Part shown: piece after piece, positions 59,799 to 64,000 of the stretch
How positions within the stretch are numbered: the stretch's first letter is position 1
Layout: the number at the start of each line of letters is the position of its first letter
Origin: Lewinellaceae bacterium
GTDB lineage: Bacteria > Bacteroidota > Bacteroidia > Chitinophagales > Saprospiraceae
DNA: 64,000 nucleotides
Reading direction: 5' to 3'
NCBI GenBank assembly: GCA_020636025.1
Contig: JACJYQ010000005.1
Location: 248,001 to 312,000 of the forward strand
Made by a program: the position numbers and the translations under genes
Notes under the pieces: model-generated
What the model was told of the DNA's origin: nothing
The model's database searches: none
What the model saw: the letters and a program-made list of their open reading frames with translations, nothing else

Positions 59799-61421
59799 AT
59801 GGAAAATCAAAATACTGGATCTCAGATTCGTTTGCCGTTGTTGTTGGCTGTAGCGTTGGTATTGGGCATTTTTATCGGCCAGAGATTGCCTCGCTATGAT
59901 CAGGATATTGTCGTGTCCCGAAGTGTTATTTCTGGTACTGGGGCAATCGATGAGATTTTGCGCTATGTGCAATCCAAATATGTAGATACGGTTGATATGG
60001 AAGAGCTGCGCACCGAGTCAATTGATCATTTGCTTTCCAAGCTTGATCCTCATTCCGTTTACATAACGCCTGATGAATTAAAGGCGGTTGAAGATGAAAT
60101 GAGCGGCGAATTCGAAGGCGTTGGCATTGAATTTCTCATGGTGGACGATACCATGCAGGTGGTTACACCACTTGCCGGCGGTCCATCTGAAGCAGCGGGA
60201 ATTTTGGCGGGGGATAAAATTGTGAGCATAAACGACACGACCATCGCTGGAGCGAAAATTGATAATGGACTGATTTACAAAAAATTACGAGGAAAAAAAG
60301 GCTCGCATGTAAAGTTGGGTATTCTTCGCGGAATTGAAAAAGAACAACGATATTTTGATATCACCAGAGACATCATTCCGGTACATAGCGTAGATGTTGC
60401 CTATATGCTGGACGCCAAAAACGGGTACATCAAAATAAATCGGTTTACCGACCGGACCTACCAGGAATTCATGGAGGGATTGCGGCCCTTGGCGGAAGAA
60501 AAAGGGCTGCAAAATCTGATCATTGATCTTCGTGGAAACCCCGGTGGGTATTTGGAGGAGGCTACTGAAATTTTAAGTCAGATATTCCCGGAAGGGAAAT
60601 TACTGGTGTACACCAAAGGCCGAACAGAAAAAGTCAGGGAATACAAAAGCAATGGTAGGGCCAGATTCAACATCCAAAACGTGGCCCTGCTGATCGATGA
60701 AGGCAGTGCTTCTGCCAGCGAGATCATGGCTGGAGCCGTGCAGGATTGGGATCGGGGGTGGATAGTTGGACGCAGATCTTATGGAAAAGGACTGGTCCAG
60801 GAGCAATATCCACTCAGCAACGGGGGCGGTTTGCGACTTACCATTGCCCGCTATTACACCCCCAGTGGCCGATGCATTCAGCGCGATTACAAAAACGACG
60901 ATGACTATGCGCATGAAGGGGAAAGACGCCTGCAAAACGGTGAATTGTCAGATCCTTCAAAAGCCATGATTGAGGACAGTACAAAATACTATACCGGATT
61001 CGGAAGAATCGTGTACGGAGGGGGAGGCGTTAGTCCCGATGTATTCATCCCTCTTGATACTACCTATAACAATGAATATTTTGTGAAGCTGAGGCAGCAA
61101 CTCGCCCAGTTCGTAACCCGCTGGATGGAGAATGCCGATCACAAACAGTTTGGAAGCGACGCCACCAACTTTGTCCAAACCTGGACAGTTCCCGAATCAT
61201 TATTGAATGAATTAGTTGCCTACGGAGAAAAACAAGGCATAAAAAAGAATGCCGCTCAATTATTCGACTGCCAGCAGGAATTAAAAACCCTGCTGAAAGC
61301 GCGGATTGGCAAAAACCTTTTCGGCAACGAAGCCTTGTACATGGTACTCAATGACGACGATCCAGCTGTTGAAAAAGCCCTGGATTTGCTCAAGGCAGGA
61401 AAACAAGTCGCCAGGAAATAG
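59799..61421 (+). CDS. S41 C-terminal processing peptidase
   Basis: A 540-residue membrane-anchored periplasmic serine peptidase of the CtpA/Prc type. A single N-terminal hydrophobic segment (LPLLLAVALVLGIFIG, residues 13-28) anchors it. A PDZ domain (about 95-180) has GEFEGVGIEFLMVDD and AAGILAGDKIVSINDTTIAG. The catalytic Ser in DEGSASASEIMAG (about 306) and Lys in SYGKGLVQEQ (about 331) form the dyad. The C-terminal ~140 residues are a helical extension common in this phylum. It follows the S46 gene by 77 bases of tandem repeat. Confidence 0.94.
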   Translation: MENQNTGSQIRLPLLLAVALVLGIFIGQRLPRYDQDIVVSRSVISGTGAIDEILRYVQSKYVDTVDMEELRTESIDHLLSKLDPHSVYITPDELKAVEDEMSGEFEGVGIEFLMVDDTMQVVTPLAGGPSEAAGILAGDKIVSINDTTIAGAKIDNGLIYKKLRGKKGSHVKLGILRGIEKEQRYFDITRDIIPVHSVDVAYMLDAKNGYIKINRFTDRTYQEFMEGLRPLAEEKGLQNLIIDLRGNPGGYLEEATEILSQIFPEGKLLVYTKGRTEKVREYKSNGRARFNIQNVALLIDEGSASASEIMAGAVQDWDRGWIVGRRSYGKGLVQEQYPLSNGGGLRLTIARYYTPSGRCIQRDYKNDDDYAHEGERRLQNGELSDPSKAMIEDSTKYYTGFGRIVYGGGGVSPDVFIPLDTTYNNEYFVKLRQQLAQFVTRWMENADHKQFGSDATNFVQTWTVPESLLNELVAYGEKQGIKKNAAQLFDCQQELKTLLKARIGKNLFGNEALYMVLNDDDPAVEKALDLLKAGKQVARK

Positions 61422-61428
61422 GCGGCTT

Positions 61429-61645
61429 TGATATCCGATATCCAATTTACAATATACGCATTTCGCCGCGCTTGTGTCTTTTTGACCAAGCGCAACACAA
61501 CGCGAACCGTCAAACATTCTGTAATGCCAAATGCGGTCTAACAATTATGGCCTTTTATAATTTATTCCCTGTTCAGACAGCTAGCGTAATGTGAGCTTGG
61601 TCAAAAGACACAAGCGCAGCAAAATATCGGATTTCAGATATCCCC
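61429..61645. repeat. Long-arm inverted repeat between convergent genes
   Basis: GCGCTTGTGTCTTTTTGACC... (61468-61491, 24 bases) pairs with 61595-61617 with one extra T in the left arm. Outside these, GATATCCGATATCCAA (61429-61444) and AAATATCGGATTTCAGATATC (about 61622-61642) are similar in inverted order. The 103 bases between the arms have no gene. Confidence 0.8.
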
Positions 61646-62733
61646 TAGCTTCTTCCCTTTTCTGTTGCCGGTTCAGCCTGTGGGGCGGGGCTCTCTTTCT
61701 TTTTCAACAAATACATATATACCGGCAGGTGGTCGCTGTAACCGTTCAGGAAAATGTCGCCAACGAAAGTACGTAGTGGATATCCACGAAATGCGCCTTC
61801 TGTCTGGAACATCCAGGGTTGTTTAAAAATTTGCGCTTTATACAGTTGCCAGCCCCCGGTTTTCTTATTCACCAGTCCTTTTGAAACGATCAACTGGTCA
61901 AACAGGTTCCAGGAATCGCGGTAGGCCAGCGTTCCATTGCCATTTTTGTAAATATCAAACATCGGGTTGTACAACTCACTCTTTTTCAAATCATCGGCAG
62001 AGCGCCGGGCTTTCAGTACCTGCGTCAGACTTTTGCTATCCGGATCGTCATTGAGATCGCCCATGACGATGATCTTGGCATCTTCATCCACAGCTTTAAT
62101 GCTATCTGCTACTGATTTACAAACACTGGCTGCCGCCGCCCGGGCATAGGCTGTACGGGCTTCTCCACCACCCCGCGAAGGCCAGTGGTTTACCAGGATG
62201 TGCATGGGTTCTCCATTAAATAAGCCGGCTACGTATAACACATCTCGGGTATAGTCTGGCTCTTTGGTTTCCTTATCAATAAGATCTACCGGAAATGCTT
62301 TGCTGCCCAAAACAGAAAAATATTTTGGCTGATAAAGCAGTCCTACATCTATTCCGCGCTCATCAGGAGAATCATAGTGTACGATCTGATAATGTCTGGA
62401 TTCAATTTCTTTCTGAATAACCAGGTCTTCCAGTACTTGTCGATTTTCTACTTCTGCCACGCCAAGCAAGGCTACACCGTCCGGAGAGAGGTCGGTACCC
62501 AGCAAAGCAATCACTTTTGCCAAATTGGCCTGTTTGATATAGTATTTTGATGAATCCCAGTGCAGGCGTCCTGCGGGGAGGAAATCATAATCTCTGGTTG
62601 TAGGAGAATCGATGGTATCGAACAGATTCTCAAGATTGTAAAAGCCTATGGAAGCCACTTCGTAATCGTCGCCTTTTTGGGAAAAAGCGATCGTGGAAAA
62701 AAACAATAGAAGAATGGTAATATTCTTTGGCAT
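61645..62733 (-). CDS. Exported endonuclease/exonuclease/phosphatase family protein
   Basis: A 362-residue secreted protein with a signal peptide (MPKNITILLLFFSTIAFSQKG). The fold's motifs are in order: ASIGFYNLENLFDT (metal-binding Asn/Glu), LLGVAEVENRQVLEDLV, ILVNHWPSRGGG (catalytic His), VMGDLNDDPDSKSL (Asp/Asn) and the late GYSDHLPVYM (Asp-His). Substrate may be DNA, RNA or a phosphoester. Its tail (KKKESPAPQAEPATEKGRS) is charged and has no T9SS domain. It is convergent with the S41 gene. Confidence 0.88.
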   Translation of the reverse strand: MPKNITILLLFFSTIAFSQKGDDYEVASIGFYNLENLFDTIDSPTTRDYDFLPAGRLHWDSSKYYIKQANLAKVIALLGTDLSPDGVALLGVAEVENRQVLEDLVIQKEIESRHYQIVHYDSPDERGIDVGLLYQPKYFSVLGSKAFPVDLIDKETKEPDYTRDVLYVAGLFNGEPMHILVNHWPSRGGGEARTAYARAAAASVCKSVADSIKAVDEDAKIIVMGDLNDDPDSKSLTQVLKARRSADDLKKSELYNPMFDIYKNGNGTLAYRDSWNLFDQLIVSKGLVNKKTGGWQLYKAQIFKQPWMFQTEGAFRGYPLRTFVGDIFLNGYSDHLPVYMYLLKKKESPAPQAEPATEKGRS

Positions 62734-62871
62734 GCGAAAAATTTAATGGTGAAAATGAGTTTGAATCACAGACCCGGAAGCCAAACCTGCGTTCGTGGTT
62801 TACCAAGACAACAAAGGAACGTCAATTTCGCGGCAAAATCTGCCAACTTTGCACAAATTTAACAAGCGGTA

Positions 62872-62907
62872 TTGGCACTTTACGATGAATCGTTTTGCTA
62901 CCTTTGT
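62872..62907 (+). promoter_or_regulatory. Candidate promoter of the TonB receptor gene
   Basis: TTG (62872-62874) and TACCTTTGT (62899-62907) with 24 bases between, one more than usual. A leader of about 105 bases would precede the ATG. Confidence 0.4.
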
Positions 62908-63016
62908 CCGCTTATTTTGCACAGCCTGTGCTTATGGCGTTTAATACTCAACTTCTCTCTTTTTTACTCTGCGCCCGCCCAAATACCATTGAATTTTCAA
63001 TCATTAACCTATCCAA

Positions 63017-64000
63017 ATGTTTCAAAAGTTTTTCTCTATTTGTCTGGTGCTGTTAGTAGCACAGGCTATCCATGCACAAAACAATGTGCTTTATGGAACT
63101 GTCAATGATTCGGAGAATAACGTGGGACTGGCTGATGCATCCATCGTTGCCGCAGGCACCGGTAAAGTTGCTGTCACAGATACCCGTGGTTATTACCGAA
63201 TGGAGAACATTCCAGCAGGTACTTACAGTTTCATTGTTTCTAAAGCCGGTTATTTGCCTACTGACCTTTATATAAATGTCACGGCAAATACCGAAACCAA
63301 ACTACAGTTCAGCCTTCAGAAGGATCCTGCTGCTATCAGCAACAGCACGCTTTCTGATATTCCAACCATTACGATGGAAGAAGCTGAAGCCGAAACGGAA
63401 GGTTCGGGAGGTGTGTCCAATTTGCTGAATGCCAGTCGCGATGTAATGCAACAGGTGGCAGGCTTTGGCTGGTGGGCCTTCCGCTTCCGCGAAAGAGGCT
63501 ATGACTCCGAGCATTTTCCACTTTACCTGAACGGTGTAAGCATCAACGACCCCGAAACCGGCACCGCTTATTACGGAGAGATCGGCGGTCTGAACGATGT
63601 GCTGCGCATCCGGGAATCGAGCGTTGGACTGGCACCCTGTTCCTTTGCTTTTACCGAAATTGGTGGTGCAACCAACATTGATCTGCGCGCCAGTACACAA
63701 CGCAAACAAATTCGGGCTACTTACGCCATCAGCAACCGTACCTACACAAACCGGGCAATGATCACCCTGAACAGCGGACTTATGCCAGGTGGCTGGGCCG
63801 TTAGTGCTTCCGGAAGCCGTCGGTGGGGACAGGAAGGATATTTTGAAGGAACCTTTTTCGACGGATACTCTTACTTTCTTTCTGTTGATAAAAAGATTAA
63901 TTCAAGGCATGCTTTGAGTCTCACATTTCTGGGATCACCAAACTCCCAGGGGCGCCGGGGTGATACCTTTGAAGAGATGTATGAGTTGGCCGGCTCACAC
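63017..64000 (+). CDS. TonB-dependent receptor, N-terminal part (cut by window edge)
   Basis: An outer-membrane active-transport receptor; 328 codons are visible and the frame is open at the window end. A signal peptide (MFQKFFSICLVLLVAQAIHAQ) is followed by a carboxypeptidase-regulatory-like domain (about 24-105: LYGTVNDSENNVGLADASI...TDTRGYYRMENIPAGTYSFIVSKAGY). The plug (about 130-235) has the stretch FRFRERGYDSEHFPLYLNGVSINDPETG. Barrel strands begin after IGGATNIDLRAS. The substrate is unknown; no SusD-like gene is visible. Confidence 0.9.
   Translation, partial: MFQKFFSICLVLLVAQAIHAQNNVLYGTVNDSENNVGLADASIVAAGTGKVAVTDTRGYYRMENIPAGTYSFIVSKAGYLPTDLYINVTANTETKLQFSLQKDPAAISNSTLSDIPTITMEEAEAETEGSGGVSNLLNASRDVMQQVAGFGWWAFRFRERGYDSEHFPLYLNGVSINDPETGTAYYGEIGGLNDVLRIRESSVGLAPCSFAFTEIGGATNIDLRASTQRKQIRATYAISNRTYTNRAMITLNSGLMPGGWAVSASGSRRWGQEGYFEGTFFDGYSYFLSVDKKINSRHALSLTFLGSPNSQGRRGDTFEEMYELAGSH

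Noticed and set aside
1..64000. tRNA or rRNA genes
   Set aside because: Reading for conserved T-loop and acceptor patterns and rRNA signatures found none; a tRNAscan run would settle this.

Overview
The window is chromosomal DNA from a Bacteroidota bacterium, most likely of the Saprospiria/Saprospiraceae type. Four things point there: six secreted proteins end in type IX secretion (T9SS) sorting domains, two of type B and four of type A; promoters follow the TTG(-33)/TAnnTTTG(-7) pattern; Shine-Dalgarno sites are largely absent; and atpD-atpC stands alone as in other Bacteroidota. No rRNA, tRNA, prophage, transposase or CRISPR array was found. Both ends cut a gene: pyruvate kinase at the left and a TonB-dependent receptor at the right.

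Layout. 1-4.7 kb: pyk (partial, -), then acpP-fabF-rnc and a DadA-like oxidoreductase (+). 4.8-6.9 kb: an unrecognised 514-aa protein (-) and a gap with a possible 36-codon ORF and a terminator. 6.9-18.8 kb: a 1633-aa T9SS protein with ten 41-aa Cys repeats, gcvT, an exported C1 peptidase, a DUF1501 protein, and a 774-aa T9SS protein with PKD, Kazal-like and dockerin-like segments. 19-27.2 kb: an unrecognised 477-aa protein, a PagL-like lipid A deacylase, an outer-membrane protein, a di-heme peroxidase, mtaB and a T9SS type B protein. 27.3-31.2 kb (-): a pepA-pdxA-ppgK-folB run, with FolB fused to a Cys-rich CWC module. 31.4-38.2 kb (+): polA, a four-CHRD T9SS protein, an MFS transporter and a small His-rich membrane protein. 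38.5-41.6 kb (-): atpD-atpC and an unknown exported protein. 42-44.5 kb (+): a DUF4249-like lipoprotein, a candidate structured RNA and panB. 44.5-47.6 kb (-): a 1019-aa TIR-domain protein. 47.7-49.8 kb (+): two tandem PPK2 polyphosphate kinases and a cold-shock protein. 49.9-53.8 kb (-): msrA and a 1017-aa SprB-repeat T9SS protein. 54-61.4 kb (+): purL, a TlpA-like lipoprotein, an S46 dipeptidyl peptidase and an S41 processing peptidase. 61.6-64 kb: an exported endo/exonuclease/phosphatase-family protein (-) and the TonB receptor (+).

Genes that work together: acpP, fabF and rnc form the conserved fatty-acid/RNase III cluster. ppgK and the two PPK2 kinases all use polyphosphate. The S46, S41, C1 and M17 peptidases, with the secreted proteins and TonB receptor, fit a proteolytic surface lifestyle.

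The most unusual items are: the TIR protein, whose last ~580 residues read as five degenerate Trp-centred modules; a ~107-bp element present at two distant gene 5' ends; a candidate structured RNA before panB; and several families of inverted or tandem repeats sitting right after stop codons. All function calls come from reading the sequence; no database search was possible.
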